A program made the position numbers and the translations under genes. Below the pieces are notes generated by a model that was not told the DNA's origin, did no database searches, and saw only the letters and a program-made list of their open reading frames with translations. This document shows positions 7,897 to 18,508 of a stretch of DNA of 64,000 bases, one piece after another (the first letter of the stretch is position 1; each line of letters starts with the position of its first letter). Source of the DNA: JALYYC01 sp963795805 (GTDB lineage Bacteria; Chloroflexota; Dormibacteria; CF-121); assembly GCA_963795805.1 (NCBI GenBank), contig CAWCIV010000004.1:1240001-1304000 (forward strand). The letters are read 5' to 3'.

Positions 7897-10800
7897 ATGA
7901 AGAGACGGGGCCGAATCGGGGGTCGGTGCTGGCGCGCCGGTGCTCCGCTACTCTGTGTCCTCGCCCTGTCGCTGCCCCCGATCGCCCTCCAGGCACCCGT
8001 CGCCGCCTCGGCGGACACCCCAGTTGCCGGCTCGCCCCACATCGCCACGTATGCAGGCGCGCCCACCGGAGGGAAGCCCACCGAGGTCGCGCAGCAGCCC
8101 TTCGGCCTCGCCGTCTCTGGCCGATACACGTATATCGCCGACCCGGCCAATCACGTGGTCCGGCTCCTGATCGACAACAGCGAGATTGCCTTCGCGGGTA
8201 ACGGGAGCCTGGCCGCCGAGGGCGACGGTGCCGAGCCGGCCAAGGCGCAGCTCGCCGGGCCGTATGCCGTGGCCGCCGGCCAGGTGACTCAAGTCGGCTA
8301 CCAGATCACCGGCTTCGACGTCTACATTGCGGACACCTTCGGCCACCAGATCCGCAAGGCGACGGTGACGATCCCGCCGATCGACAGCCCGAGCGGCTCG
8401 CAGACGGCGGTGATCACGACCATCGCGGGGACCGGCAGCTTCGGTTTTGCGGGGGATGGTGGCCGGGCGACGGCGGCCCAGCTCAATTCGCCGTACGGCA
8501 TCGCCTGGGACAAGACCCGTAATCGCGTCTACGTCGCCGATACGCTCAATAACCGTGTCCGCGCGATTCTGGCGGACGGCTCGATGACGACGGTGGTCGG
8601 GACCGGCAGCGCCGGGTACACGCCGAAGGAAACGAACGCGCTGAAGACGGCGCTCAACCACCCTCGTGGCCTGGCTGTCGACCCAGGTGGCCGCCTGTAT
8701 ATCGCCGATACCTATAACAATGTGGTCCGCCTCTACGACCCCGGCACCGGCAGGATCACGACCGTGGCGGGGACCGGCGCCGCAAGCTACGGCGAAGGTG
8801 TGGCGGCGACTGGCGCCGGGCTTCGGGCGCCGTCCGGCATCGCCCTCGACAGCCAGGGCGACCTGTATATCGCGGACACCGGCAACAACGTGGTCAGGGA
8901 AATTCCCGCCGACGGCATCCTCCATACGGTCGCGGGAACGGTGGGCCAGACCGGCTTATCCGGCGACGGGGGCCCGGCCATTCTGGCGACGCTATCCTCC
9001 CCAATGAGCGTCGCCGTCCGCCCCGATGGCGACGTGCTGATCGCCGACAGCGGCAACAACGTCGTCCGGGTGCTGGAAGGCGCGGTGGCGGCCGGACCGA
9101 CCCGGCAAATCCATCTGCTGGCGGGCAATGGAACGCCGAGCTTCGCCGGCGACGGCAAGCCCCCGGCGCAGGCCCAATTCGCCGGGCCAAGCGCAATCCT
9201 GTCAAAGCTTTCCCCGGACGTGCCGCCGAATCCCGATGTGCCGGCGGTCACGGGAACTCGATACGTGCTCGACACATTCAACAACGCGGTGCGCACCTTC
9301 CAGACGGCGGACCCCGATCCGACTGACAACCATGCAGGCGGTGACGGAGACCCGGATGATGTTGCCACCCTGAGCGGGAGCGGCCTGGCGTCGCCGTCGC
9401 TGCTGACGAGGCAACCGGCGCCCAGCGCAAGCCGGCTCGCCAACCCGATGGGGATGGCGCTCGACAACACGGCCCAGCGACTCTATGTCGCCGACACCTT
9501 CAACAACGAGATTCGTGCCATCGATCTGAGCAACGGCGCCCAGAACGCGACGACCGTCGTCGTGGGCACCGGGACGGCCGGCTACAGCGGTGATCGTGGG
9601 CCTGCCGGAAGGGCGATGCTTAGCTATCCAACCGGTGTCGCGGTCGATGCCCACGGGAATCTCTTCATCGCCGACAGCTACAACGCCGTGATCCGCGAGG
9701 TCGCCGCCCCCGTGAGCAACACCAGCACCATCACGACGGTCGCCGGGACCGGTCGCCTCGGTTTCAGTGGCGAGGGTGGCCCCGCCAATGCCGCGGACCT
9801 GTACTTCCCATATGGCGTGAGCGTTGACGCGGCCAGCCCGCAGAACCTGTACATCACGGACAGCTTCAATCACCGGGTCCGGCGAGTCACCGACGTCGGG
9901 AATTCGGATGCGTCGAAACGGGTCATTCAAACCGTGGCCGGCGATGGAGCGCAGGACTTTGCCGATGGCGCGGGCGCCGCGGCCCACTTCAACCGTCCCT
10001 GGGCGACCTCGGTTGATCAGCAGGGACTCTACGTCGCCGATTACCTCAACCATCGCGTCCGGAAGATCGACCTCGCCTCGGGAACCGTCACGACCTTCTC
10101 CGGGCTCGGTACGTCGGGCTTGAAGGGCGACGTCGGCCCGGCCCTGGCCGGCGAGATGGACGGCCCGAGAGGGTTGAGCCCGATCGGGACGTCAGGTGCC
10201 CTCCTGGTCGCCGATGCCTTCAACGGCCGGGTCCGCTGGCTTGGCGTCACGCAGGCCGGCATCCAGCGAAGCGAGGTGAACTTCGATCCGACGAACCTGG
10301 CCGGCAGCAGCCCGGCGCAGAGCGTGACGGTGCAGAGTACCGGCAGCGGCCTGCTCGTCATGGGGGCGGTCGACCTTGGCGCCAACAGCAATGACTTTTA
10401 TCTGAACCCGGCCACCAATACCTGCGCCCAGGTTCGCCTCGAGCCAGGCACCAGTTGCTCGTTTAGGGTCACCTTCCAGCCTCGGGCACCCGGGTCCCAC
10501 AGTGGCAATGTCGTCATCCCCGACGATGCCACCGGCGGGCAGCAGGTCGTGCGCCTCAACGGCCAGGCGACTGCGCCGCTGGTGACCCTGAGTCCGCCGG
10601 CGCTGGTGATCAACCAACCGGCCAACACGTCGCCGACGCCGCAGCCCATCACGCTCACGAACAACGGCGATGGCCTGCTGCACATCGGATCGATCGGACT
10701 TGACAAGGCGAGCGATCCGGACTTTGCCCAGAGCAACAACTGCCCGAGCGTCATGTCCCCGCACAGTACCTGCACGATCACGGTGACGCTGAGCCAGATC

Positions 10801-12168
10801 GCTTCCGGCGATAAGCGAACGAGGACCGGCACCCTGACAGTGCACGACGACGCGGCCGGAAACGCGCCGGTCGATCCGATCACGGGCGGGACGTCCCAGT
10901 CGGTCCCGCTGACTGGGAGCCTGGCGCAGTCGGGGGTGACGCTGTCGCCGCAGAACCTCACGTTCGTCCAGAACGTCGGGAGTCCCAGTCCGCCCGCGAC
11001 CCTGATGCTCGTCAATAGCGGTGCCGCCGCGCTGCACCTGACCGGGATCCGCGACGACGGAGACTTCGTGCAGTCGAACAACTGCCCGACCGCCCTCGCT
11101 CCCGGCGCCTCCTGCGCCATCAATGTCACCTTCCTCCCGTCGACGATGGGAGAGCGCGACGGCTACATCGTCGTCGCGGACGATTCGGTGGATAGCCCGC
11201 AGAAGATCGCCGTGATGGGCATCGCCACCATGGCGATGGCGAATCTCGGGCCCAACCATCTCGCCTTCAGCCAGAACGTGGGCGCGGCCACGCCGTCGCA
11301 AATGAGCATCCTGACCAACACCGGTGACGGCCCGCTGACGATCGAGAACGTCTCGACCACCGGTGACTACCAGGCATCCCCGCACTGTCCGTCGGTGCTC
11401 CTGCCCCATCAGAGCTGCTCGATTGGCGTGACGTTCACTCCGAAGGCGCCCGGCGTGCGGAAGGGAACGCTGGTCGTGACCGACGATGCAAATGCGGCGC
11501 CCGGCTCGCAGGAGGTCGTCCAACTCAGCGGCTTTGGTCACCAACCGATCGCGACGCTTAGCGCCGCCGTCCTCTCGCCGGTGGCGAATGTCGGGAACGC
11601 GGCCGGGGCGCAGGTTATGACCCTGACGAACACCGGCGATGGCGCCCTGACCGTACGGAGTGTCGGCATCAGCGGCACGGCCGCCGGTGACTACACGCAG
11701 AGCAACAACTGCATCCGGACGCTGGCCATCGGTGCCAGCTGCTCGATCACCGTCAACTTCACGGCGCGGGCGTACGGGGCCAGGTACGCCAACCTTGTGC
11801 TGGCCGATGACGCGGCCGGCGGCAGTCAGGTGATTCCGCTCCGCGGCTCTGGTACCGCACCCCATCCCATCCTTGGGAACAGTTTCCTCAACTTCGGTGG
11901 GCGGGGTGTCGGAAGTAGCAGTGCGCCGCAGAACGTTGTGCTCTTCAACGCCGGTACCGGCACCATGTCAATCAGCAGCGTTAGCCTGACGGCCGGCGGC
12001 GGCGACTACGCCCTGAGCACGACCTGCGGCAGCAGCCTGCCATCTGGCGGGAGTTGCATGATCAGCGTGACGTTCACGCCACAGAGCTCGGGCCCGCGCT
12101 CTGGGGCGGTGACGATCAGCGGCAACGCCGGTACGCAGCGCATCAGCCTGAGCGGGGTCGGCACCTAG
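7897..12168 (+). CDS. Large secreted NHL-repeat beta-propeller with ASH-type Ig domains
   Basis: ATG 7897 follows GGGGGATC. Residues about 1-40 are a signal peptide. Residues about 50-760 hold some eleven NHL repeats, each with a core such as LYIADTYNNVVR and a TVAGTG turn. Residues about 790-1423 hold seven ASH-like (choice-of-anchor D type) beta domains with LTNTGDGPL, QSNNCP and CSITVTF cores. Most domains carry a Cys pair about 15-20 residues apart, suggesting disulphides outside the cell. At 1423 residues and with no transmembrane end it is probably released or loosely surface bound. It follows the Big-like gene by 51 bases on the same strand. A ligand cannot be deduced. Confidence 0.85.
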   Translation: MKRRGRIGGRCWRAGAPLLCVLALSLPPIALQAPVAASADTPVAGSPHIATYAGAPTGGKPTEVAQQPFGLAVSGRYTYIADPANHVVRLLIDNSEIAFAGNGSLAAEGDGAEPAKAQLAGPYAVAAGQVTQVGYQITGFDVYIADTFGHQIRKATVTIPPIDSPSGSQTAVITTIAGTGSFGFAGDGGRATAAQLNSPYGIAWDKTRNRVYVADTLNNRVRAILADGSMTTVVGTGSAGYTPKETNALKTALNHPRGLAVDPGGRLYIADTYNNVVRLYDPGTGRITTVAGTGAASYGEGVAATGAGLRAPSGIALDSQGDLYIADTGNNVVREIPADGILHTVAGTVGQTGLSGDGGPAILATLSSPMSVAVRPDGDVLIADSGNNVVRVLEGAVAAGPTRQIHLLAGNGTPSFAGDGKPPAQAQFAGPSAILSKLSPDVPPNPDVPAVTGTRYVLDTFNNAVRTFQTADPDPTDNHAGGDGDPDDVATLSGSGLASPSLLTRQPAPSASRLANPMGMALDNTAQRLYVADTFNNEIRAIDLSNGAQNATTVVVGTGTAGYSGDRGPAGRAMLSYPTGVAVDAHGNLFIADSYNAVIREVAAPVSNTSTITTVAGTGRLGFSGEGGPANAADLYFPYGVSVDAASPQNLYITDSFNHRVRRVTDVGNSDASKRVIQTVAGDGAQDFADGAGAAAHFNRPWATSVDQQGLYVADYLNHRVRKIDLASGTVTTFSGLGTSGLKGDVGPALAGEMDGPRGLSPIGTSGALLVADAFNGRVRWLGVTQAGIQRSEVNFDPTNLAGSSPAQSVTVQSTGSGLLVMGAVDLGANSNDFYLNPATNTCAQVRLEPGTSCSFRVTFQPRAPGSHSGNVVIPDDATGGQQVVRLNGQATAPLVTLSPPALVINQPANTSPTPQPITLTNNGDGLLHIGSIGLDKASDPDFAQSNNCPSVMSPHSTCTITVTLSQIASGDKRTRTGTLTVHDDAAGNAPVDPITGGTSQSVPLTGSLAQSGVTLSPQNLTFVQNVGSPSPPATLMLVNSGAAALHLTGIRDDGDFVQSNNCPTALAPGASCAINVTFLPSTMGERDGYIVVADDSVDSPQKIAVMGIATMAMANLGPNHLAFSQNVGAATPSQMSILTNTGDGPLTIENVSTTGDYQASPHCPSVLLPHQSCSIGVTFTPKAPGVRKGTLVVTDDANAAPGSQEVVQLSGFGHQPIATLSAAVLSPVANVGNAAGAQVMTLTNTGDGALTVRSVGISGTAAGDYTQSNNCIRTLAIGASCSITVNFTARAYGARYANLVLADDAAGGSQVIPLRGSGTAPHPILGNSFLNFGGRGVGSSSAPQNVVLFNAGTGTMSISSVSLTAGGGDYALSTTCGSSLPSGGSCMISVTFTPQSSGPRSGAVTISGNAGTQRISLSGVGT

Positions 12169-12235
12169 ACCACTGCACCTGTCGGGCCCGGTGTGAGAGC
12201 CTTAAGAAAGACCCACCCGAACCACAGGAGGAGCG

Positions 12236-15021
12236 ATGGCGAAGAACGCACTGTTTGAATTGGAAGAGGCGGGCACCAGCGTCTGGCTGGACTACATCCG
12301 CCGCAGCCTCATGGCGTCGGGCGAGCTGCAGCGAATGATCGACGACGACGCGGTGGTGGGGATGACTTCGAACCCGACCATCTTCGAGAAGGCGATCGGT
12401 GGCAGCAGCGACTATGACGACACCCTGCGCGCCCTCGTGGACCGCGGGCTCTCGAACGAGGACATCTTTTTGAACCTGATGGTCGAGGACATCCAGATGG
12501 CCGCCGATGTTCTCAAACCGGTCTACGACAGCACGAAGCACAAGGACGGTTACGTTAGCATCGAGGTCCTTCCGAGCGTGGCGAACGACACCACGGGCAC
12601 GATCACGATGGCCCACGACCTGTTCGATCGCGTCAAGCGGCCCAACGTCTTCGTCAAGATCCCGGCCACCACGGAAGGGCTGCCGGCGATCGAGCAATGC
12701 ATCGCCGACGGCATCAACATCAACATCACGCTCATGTTCTCGGTCAAGGTTTACGAGGATGTGGCTCGGGCCTACATCCGCGGCCTCCAACGACGGATAC
12801 GAGCCGGCAAGTCGATCGATATCGCCTCGGTGGCGAGCTTCTTCGTGAGCCGCGTCGATACGGCGGTGGACAAGCTCCTCGAGGCCAAGATCGCTGCCAC
12901 GCAGGATCAGGGGGAGCGGACGAAGTTGCAAAACCTGCTGGGGAAGGCGGCCGTCGCCAATGCGAAGATGGCCTACAAGGCCTTCGGGCGGATCTTCAAC
13001 GAACCGGAGTTCGCAGAGCTTCGCGCGCAGGGGCGCCAGGTACAGCGCTGCCTCTGGGCGAGCACCGGGACCAAGAACCCTCACTACAGTGACGTCCTCT
13101 ACGTCGAGGAACTGATCGGGCCCGACACGGTCAATACCATGCCGCAGCAGACGATGATGGCGTTCAAGGAGCATGGCGAGGTCCGGCCCAGCCTGCTGGA
13201 GAACATGAGCGGCGCCGAGCAGGTGATGCGGGAGCTGGCGTCGGTCGGGATCGACATGGACAAGGTCACGTATGACCTTCAGATCGACGGCATCAAGCTC
13301 TTTGCCGACTCGATCTCGAAACTGATGGAGGAGCTCGGCAAGAAGAAGGAAGAGCTCAAGGGCGGGAGCACGGGGACTCACGAGGCCAGGCTCGGCCCGC
13401 TCGAGGCCCCGGTCAACGCCAGGCTCCGGCAGCTGGACGAGGGGGCGGCGGTCCGTCGCATCCACGAGAAGGATGCCTCGCTCTGGTCGTCGGAGAGGCT
13501 GGCGCAGGCCGAAATCCGCGACCGCCTGGGCTGGCTGCAGGTTGCCGACCGGATGCGAGAGCGTGTCCCGGAGCTCCTCGCGCTCAAGAAGGACCTCGTG
13601 GCGGAAGGCTTCACCCAGGCTCTGCTGATGGGGATGGGCGGCAGCAGCCTGGCGCCGCAAGTCTTCCGGCAAACGTTCGGCGCCGTCAAGGGCGCGCTTG
13701 ACATCCACGTGCTCGATACGACGGACCCGGCGGCGATCCGCGCCGTCACCCAGCAACTCGATCTCGCGAAGACTGTCTTCATCGTGTCGTCCAAGTCGGG
13801 GAGCACGCTCGAGACGCTCTCGCATCTCCACTACTTCTGGCAGCAGGTCGGCGGCAAGGCCCGGCAGTTCCTCGCGATCACGGACGCCGGCAGCTCGCTT
13901 GCCGCGGAGGCGAAGAGCAAGGGCTTCCGCCGGATCTTCCTCAACCAGCCCGACATCGGCGGCCGCTACTCGGCGCTCTCCTACTTCGGGCTCGTCCCCG
14001 CCGCCCTGGGCGGCGTCGATCTGAACAAACTCCTCGACCTGACCGCGACCATGGTCCAGGGTTGCTCGCCCTCGGTCCCGACGAGCGAGAACCCGGGCGC
14101 GTGGCTGGGAGCGGTTTTCGCCGAGTCGGCCAAGGTTGGACGCGACAAGATCACGATCTTTGCCCCGAGGCCCGTCGCTAGCTTCGGGCTCTGGGCGGAG
14201 CAGCTGATCGCCGAAAGCACCGGCAAAGAAGGAAAGGGTCTCGTGCCGGTGGCTGATGAGCGGCTTGGCTCGCCCGAGGCATACGGCAAGGACCGGCTCT
14301 TCGTACGGCTCACGCTGCCCGGCGACGACCCGGACGCGGCGCGCTTCGATGCTTTGGTCAACGCCGGGCATCCGGTCGTTACCCTCAAGCTCAGTGACCC
14401 ATTTGGGATCGGCGCCGAGTTCTACCGCTGGGAATTCGCGATCGCGGTGGCGGGCGCCATCCTCCAGATCAACGTCTTTGACCAGCCGAATGTCCAGGAG
14501 GCCAAAGACCTGACCAAGAAGGTCCTCGGCGAGGGGAATCCGCCAACGGTGGGGGAGGGCATTCGCTGGGCGGGCCAGCAGGGAGCGACCCTCCGCGCTG
14601 CGATCGAGGCCTTGCTGAACCAGGTGAAGGCCGGCGACTACGTCGCCGTGATGGCCTACGTCGCTCCCAACTCCGAGCATGATGGGGCGCTGGAAGCGAT
14701 CCGGCTGGCGATCCGGGACAAGTTCCGGGTAGCGACGACCCTGTGGGCTACGGGCCGCGTTACCTGCATTCGACCGGGCAACTGCACAAGGGCGGGCCCA
14801 ATACGGGGGTCTTCCTCCAGATCGTCGGCGACGATGTCAACGACCTCCCGATTCCTGGCGAGGCATTCTCGTTCGGGGTGCTGAAACAGGCTCAGGCGCT
14901 TGGCGACTTCCAGGCGCTTCGCAACCATGGCCGTCGCGTCTTACGCGTCCAGATGCGTGACGTCGCCGCCGGCCTGGCCCGCGTCGGCGAGGCGGTGGGC
15001 GCGACCGCCGAGGTGCGCTAG
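12236..15021 (+). CDS. Bifunctional transaldolase / glucose-6-phosphate isomerase (frameshift near the 3' end)
   Basis: ATG 12236 has AGGAGG before it. Residues 1-370 are transaldolase: FELEEAGTSVWLDYIRR, GMTSNPTIFEKAI, and FVKIPATTEGLPAI with the Schiff-base Lys. Residues about 385-925 are phosphoglucose isomerase with MGMGGSSLAPQV and SSKSGSTLET. The frame is lost at about 14743: after FRVATTL the conserved GYGPRYLHSTGQLHKGG lies in another frame, consistent with two extra bases (TG) in CCTGTGGGC. The conserved C terminus then runs to TAG 15019-15021, for about 928 residues in all. The fusion links the non-oxidative pentose phosphate branch to the hexose phosphate pool. It is first in an operon with gnd, zwf, opcA and pgl. 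Confidence 0.9.
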
Positions 15022-15918
15022 TGCAGTTGGGCATGATTGGATTGGGGCGCATGGGCGCGGGCATGACGGCCCGTCTGCTGCAGGGAGGCCACCAGGTCGT
15101 CGTCTACGACCGCAGTCCCGATGCCATCAAGACGAGCGCGTCGCAGGGCGCCACGGGCGCGACCAGCCTCGAGGACCTCGGCCAGAAGCTGAGGGCTCCG
15201 CGCGTCTTCTGGCTGATGATTCCCGCGGGCAAACCGGTGGACGACACTCTGCTGCAATTGCAGGACACGCCTGTCGCCGGGCGACGTCATCATCGACGGC
15301 GGCAACTCGAACTACAAGGATTCGATCCGCCGGGCTGAGGATCTGCGCTCCAAGCAGATCGAATACCTCGACGCCGGCGTCAGTGGCGGCGTCTGGGGGC
15401 TGAAGGTTGGCTTCTGCCTGATGGTCGGCGGCAGCGAGGCCGTCTTCAAACAGGTCGAACCGATCTTCAAGACCCTGGCGCCACCCGACGGCTATGCGTA
15501 CGTCGGCGCCGCCGGCGCCGGCCACTACTCCAAGATGGTGCACAACGGGATCGAGTACTCGCTGATGCAGTCATATGCCGAGGGCTTCGAGATCCTCAAA
15601 GCGGCGGATTTCCATTACGACCTGGCGCAGCTGGCCAAGCTCTGGAATCACGGCAGCGTGATCCGGTCATGGTTGCTGGAGCTGGCCCAATCAGAGTTCG
15701 AGCAGGACCCCGAGCTGTCCAAGCTGCGCGGCTACGTGGACGACTCCGGCGAGGGCCGCTGGACGCTGCAGGAGGCGATCGATCACGCGGTTCCCGCGCC
15801 GGCGCTGGCGATGAGCCTCTTCATGCGTTTCCGTTCGCGCCAGCCAGATTCCTTCAGCGCCAAGGTGCTCGCTGCGCTCCGCAACGAGTTCGGCGGCCAC
15901 CCGGTCAAAGCCGAATAA
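15021..15918 (+). CDS. gnd: 6-phosphogluconate dehydrogenase, short (GndA) type, frameshifted
   Basis: GTG 15021 overlaps the tal-pgi stop by one base. The N terminus has the NADP fold GLGRMGAGM and the first frame runs to ...DTLLQLQDT at about 15270. The conserved LSPGDVIIDGGNSNYKDS then continues in the next frame, so one extra C in ACGCCTG is enough to explain the break. The rest is typical: LDAGVSGGVWGL, the substrate motif GAGHYSKMVHNGIEY and a helical C-terminal domain, ending at 15918. The repaired length is about 298 residues, right for the short decarboxylating form. It oxidises 6-phosphogluconate to ribulose 5-phosphate and CO2. The strong conservation on both sides argues for a sequence error rather than a dead gene. 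Confidence 0.85.
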
Positions 15919-15920
15919 CC

Positions 15921-17456
15921 ATGGCCCAGGCGCCCGTGCTGACCCAGAACGTGTTGCGCGAAGGCCTGATCATGGCTCGGACGCCCGACCCGGCCGTGAT
16001 GGTAATTTTTGGTGCGTCCGGTGACTTGACGGCTCGCAAGTTGATGCCGGCGCTCTACAACCTTGCGCTCAATCGGTATCTGCCGACCGGGTTCAGCGTG
16101 GTCGGCGTTGCGAATACGGCCTGGTCAGACGAGGAATTCCGTAACCAGATGATGAGCGCGGTGCAAAAGAATTCGCGAACCCAGCCCCTTGACCAATCGG
16201 TCTGGCGGAGCTTTGCGGAGGGTCTCCATTACATCCCGATGAGTTTCGACGACCCGGAGGGCTACCAGCGGCTGGCCGATCGACTCGAGAGGTTGGATAA
16301 GGAGCGCGGGACATCCGGCAACCGGGTGTTCTACTGCGCGACCCTGCCTGAATTTTTCCCGGTCATCGTTGGGCGGCTCGGCACGTCCGGCATCGCCCGT
16401 CGGGGCGATGGCTGGAAGCGGGTGATCGTCGAGAAACCCTTCGGCCACGACCTTACGAGCGCGCAAGCCCTCAACGCCGATATCCACGCGGTCTTCAACG
16501 AGCCCCAGGTTTACCGTATCGACCACTACCTGGGGAAAGAGACCGTCCAGAATGTCATGGTCTTCCGGTTTGCGAACGGCATTTTTGAGCCGATCTGGAA
16601 CCGTCGCTACGTCGATCACGTCCAGATCACGGTGGCCGAGGACATCGGCATCGAACGGCGGGGACCGTACTACGAGCATGCTGGTGCGCTGCGCGATATC
16701 TTTCAGAACCATCTGCTGCAGCTACTCAGCATCGTGGCGATGGAGGCGCCGGCCAACTTCGACGCCGAGACCGTTCGCGACGAAAAGGTCAAGGTGCTCA
16801 AATCGATTCGCCCGATCAACGTTGCGGACGAGGTGGTGCGGGGGCAGTATGGACCCGGCTGGGTTGCCGGACAGCAGGTACCCGGCTACCGACAAGAGCA
16901 ACGGGTGGCGCCCGATTCGACCACCGAGACCTACGTCGCCATGCGCCTCTCCATAGACAATTGGCGCTGGGCGGACACTCCGTTCTATCTGCGGACCGGC
17001 AAACGGCTGCCGAGCCGCGCGTCCGAGATTGCCATCCAGTTCAAAAACGCGCCACACCAGCCGTTCGCCAAGACCGCGGTCCAGGGCATGAACCCGAACG
17101 TACTGGTGATGCGCATCCAGCCACACGAAGGGGCTTCGCTCAAGATCGCCGCGAAGATCCCCGGTCCGGTGATGCGGCTGCGGACCGTCAACATGGATTT
17201 CTTTTACGGGTCGTCATTCCTGATCGAGTCGCCGGATGCATACGAGCGGCTCGTACTCGACTGTATGCTCGGTGATCCCACGCTGTTTGCCCGTGAGGAC
17301 GAGGTGGAACGGGCCTGGGGACTCACCGACAGTGTCGAGGCGTTCTGGGCCAGCCAACCCCCACCGGTGTTCCCCAACTACGCCGCCGGATCCTGGGGCC
17401 CAGAGGGGGCGGATGCCTTGCTGGAACGGAACGGCCGTCGCTGGCGTCGACCGTGA
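15921..17456 (+). CDS. zwf: Glucose-6-phosphate 1-dehydrogenase
   Basis: I place the start at ATG 15921, two bases after the gnd stop, giving 511 residues, normal for the family; the frame is open further upstream inside gnd. GASGDL at residues 31-36 is the coenzyme site and RIDHYLGKE (about 199-207) is the catalytic signature. The C-terminal domain has RTGKRLPSR and YERLVLDCMLGD. It commits glucose 6-phosphate to the oxidative pentose phosphate pathway and makes NADPH. The 4-base overlap with opcA downstream suggests coupled translation of the enzyme and its assembly factor. Confidence 0.95.
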   Translation: MAQAPVLTQNVLREGLIMARTPDPAVMVIFGASGDLTARKLMPALYNLALNRYLPTGFSVVGVANTAWSDEEFRNQMMSAVQKNSRTQPLDQSVWRSFAEGLHYIPMSFDDPEGYQRLADRLERLDKERGTSGNRVFYCATLPEFFPVIVGRLGTSGIARRGDGWKRVIVEKPFGHDLTSAQALNADIHAVFNEPQVYRIDHYLGKETVQNVMVFRFANGIFEPIWNRRYVDHVQITVAEDIGIERRGPYYEHAGALRDIFQNHLLQLLSIVAMEAPANFDAETVRDEKVKVLKSIRPINVADEVVRGQYGPGWVAGQQVPGYRQEQRVAPDSTTETYVAMRLSIDNWRWADTPFYLRTGKRLPSRASEIAIQFKNAPHQPFAKTAVQGMNPNVLVMRIQPHEGASLKIAAKIPGPVMRLRTVNMDFFYGSSFLIESPDAYERLVLDCMLGDPTLFAREDEVERAWGLTDSVEAFWASQPPPVFPNYAAGSWGPEGADALLERNGRRWRRP

Positions 17457-18508
17457 GCGAAGGGAGCGAGGCCCTCGCCACTCGTACCTTCGTCGATGTC
17501 CATGCCATCGAGCAAGAGCTCGAGCAGGTTCGCTGGAAATTGCGGCCGGATGGACAGATGGATGAAGCCGCAGAACATGCGGCGGCCGAGGCACGGGCGA
17601 GCGTCCTGAACCTCATCACCGTGGTGACCACCGAGAACCAACTCGCGTCAGTTGAGCGCGTCCTCGACGGGCTGTCCAACACGAACCCATCGCGGAGTCT
17701 GGTCCTCCTCGCCCAGCAGGAGCGGACAGGTGGCAAGTTGGAGGCAAGGATCTCAGCTCAGAGCCGCACCGAAAGCGGCCATCGAGTGACGACGGAAGAA
17801 GTGCTGATCCATGCTCATGGGCAGGTAGCGGCACACCTCGCGAGCATCGTGACCCCGCTGTTGATCCCGGACTTGCCGGTGATCGTCTGGTGGCCGGGCC
17901 GCCCGGCGTTCGACAGTCAGCTCTTCCACGATCTCTGCTTGCTCGCGGACCGCCTGGTCGTTGACACGGACGAGGGTTTCGAGCCGAGCGACTTCCGCCG
18001 GCTGCTCGCGGTGGCTCGCCGCGATCATGCGCATGCTTCGATCGGTGATTTCAACTGGGCCCGCCTCATCGCCTGGCGGCACGTCGCCGCGCAGTTTTTC
18101 GATATGCCGGGGATGCTGCCGTTGCTTGCGCAAATCCAGGGCGTTACCGTCTGGCATGGGATCGATCGCGGTACTGCCCAGGCGAAGCTGCTGGGCGGAT
18201 GGATCCAGAGTCGGATGGCCAAAGTCGGAATCGAGGTGCCAGTCGAGCTTCGCCCGGACGAAGCGCATGACCACGACGTCACGCGCTTCATGATCTACAC
18301 GGGGAGTGAGGAAGGCCCCGCCCGGTTCAGCATCGGCCGTCAGACCGGCGGTGGACTTGTCACCGACATCCGGATTGCCGGCCAGGACCTGGGTGGCCGC
18401 ACGGTGCGCATGCAGCCGCGGCCGCCGGCGGAGCTCCTGGCCATCGAGCTGACGCTTCCGGGACACGACGTGCTCTACGAGGATGCCCTGGCCGCCGTCG
18501 TGCAGTGA
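17453..18508 (+). CDS. opcA: OpcA-type glucose-6-phosphate dehydrogenase assembly protein
   Basis: The 351-residue protein begins at a GTG that overlaps the zwf stop (GTGA). It has the OpcA core LIPDLPVIVWWPGRPAF near residues 140-156 and LADRLVVDTDEGF, then a C-terminal domain ending with PAELLAIELTLPGHDVLYEDAL. OpcA binds and activates the dehydrogenase in cyanobacteria and actinobacteria. Gene order zwf-opcA-pgl is the classic arrangement, which supports the call. The family is otherwise mostly actinobacterial and cyanobacterial, a useful clue to lineage or transfer. Confidence 0.9.
   Translation: MSEGSEALATRTFVDVHAIEQELEQVRWKLRPDGQMDEAAEHAAAEARASVLNLITVVTTENQLASVERVLDGLSNTNPSRSLVLLAQQERTGGKLEARISAQSRTESGHRVTTEEVLIHAHGQVAAHLASIVTPLLIPDLPVIVWWPGRPAFDSQLFHDLCLLADRLVVDTDEGFEPSDFRRLLAVARRDHAHASIGDFNWARLIAWRHVAAQFFDMPGMLPLLAQIQGVTVWHGIDRGTAQAKLLGGWIQSRMAKVGIEVPVELRPDEAHDHDVTRFMIYTGSEEGPARFSIGRQTGGGLVTDIRIAGQDLGGRTVRMQPRPPAELLAIELTLPGHDVLYEDALAAVVQ

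Noticed and set aside
8000..10300. Tandem repeats resembling a CRISPR or satellite array
   Set aside because: The repetition is at protein level (NHL blades) with irregular DNA spacing; no short direct repeats with spacers exist anywhere in the window.
10192..11865. 557-residue minus-strand open frame
   Set aside because: It lies fully antisense to the NHL/ASH gene, is Arg/His/Asp-rich without a fold, and arises from GC-rich codon bias.
12143..14680. 845-residue minus-strand open frame
   Set aside because: It is antisense to the clearly conserved tal-pgi gene; composition is typical of a shadow frame.
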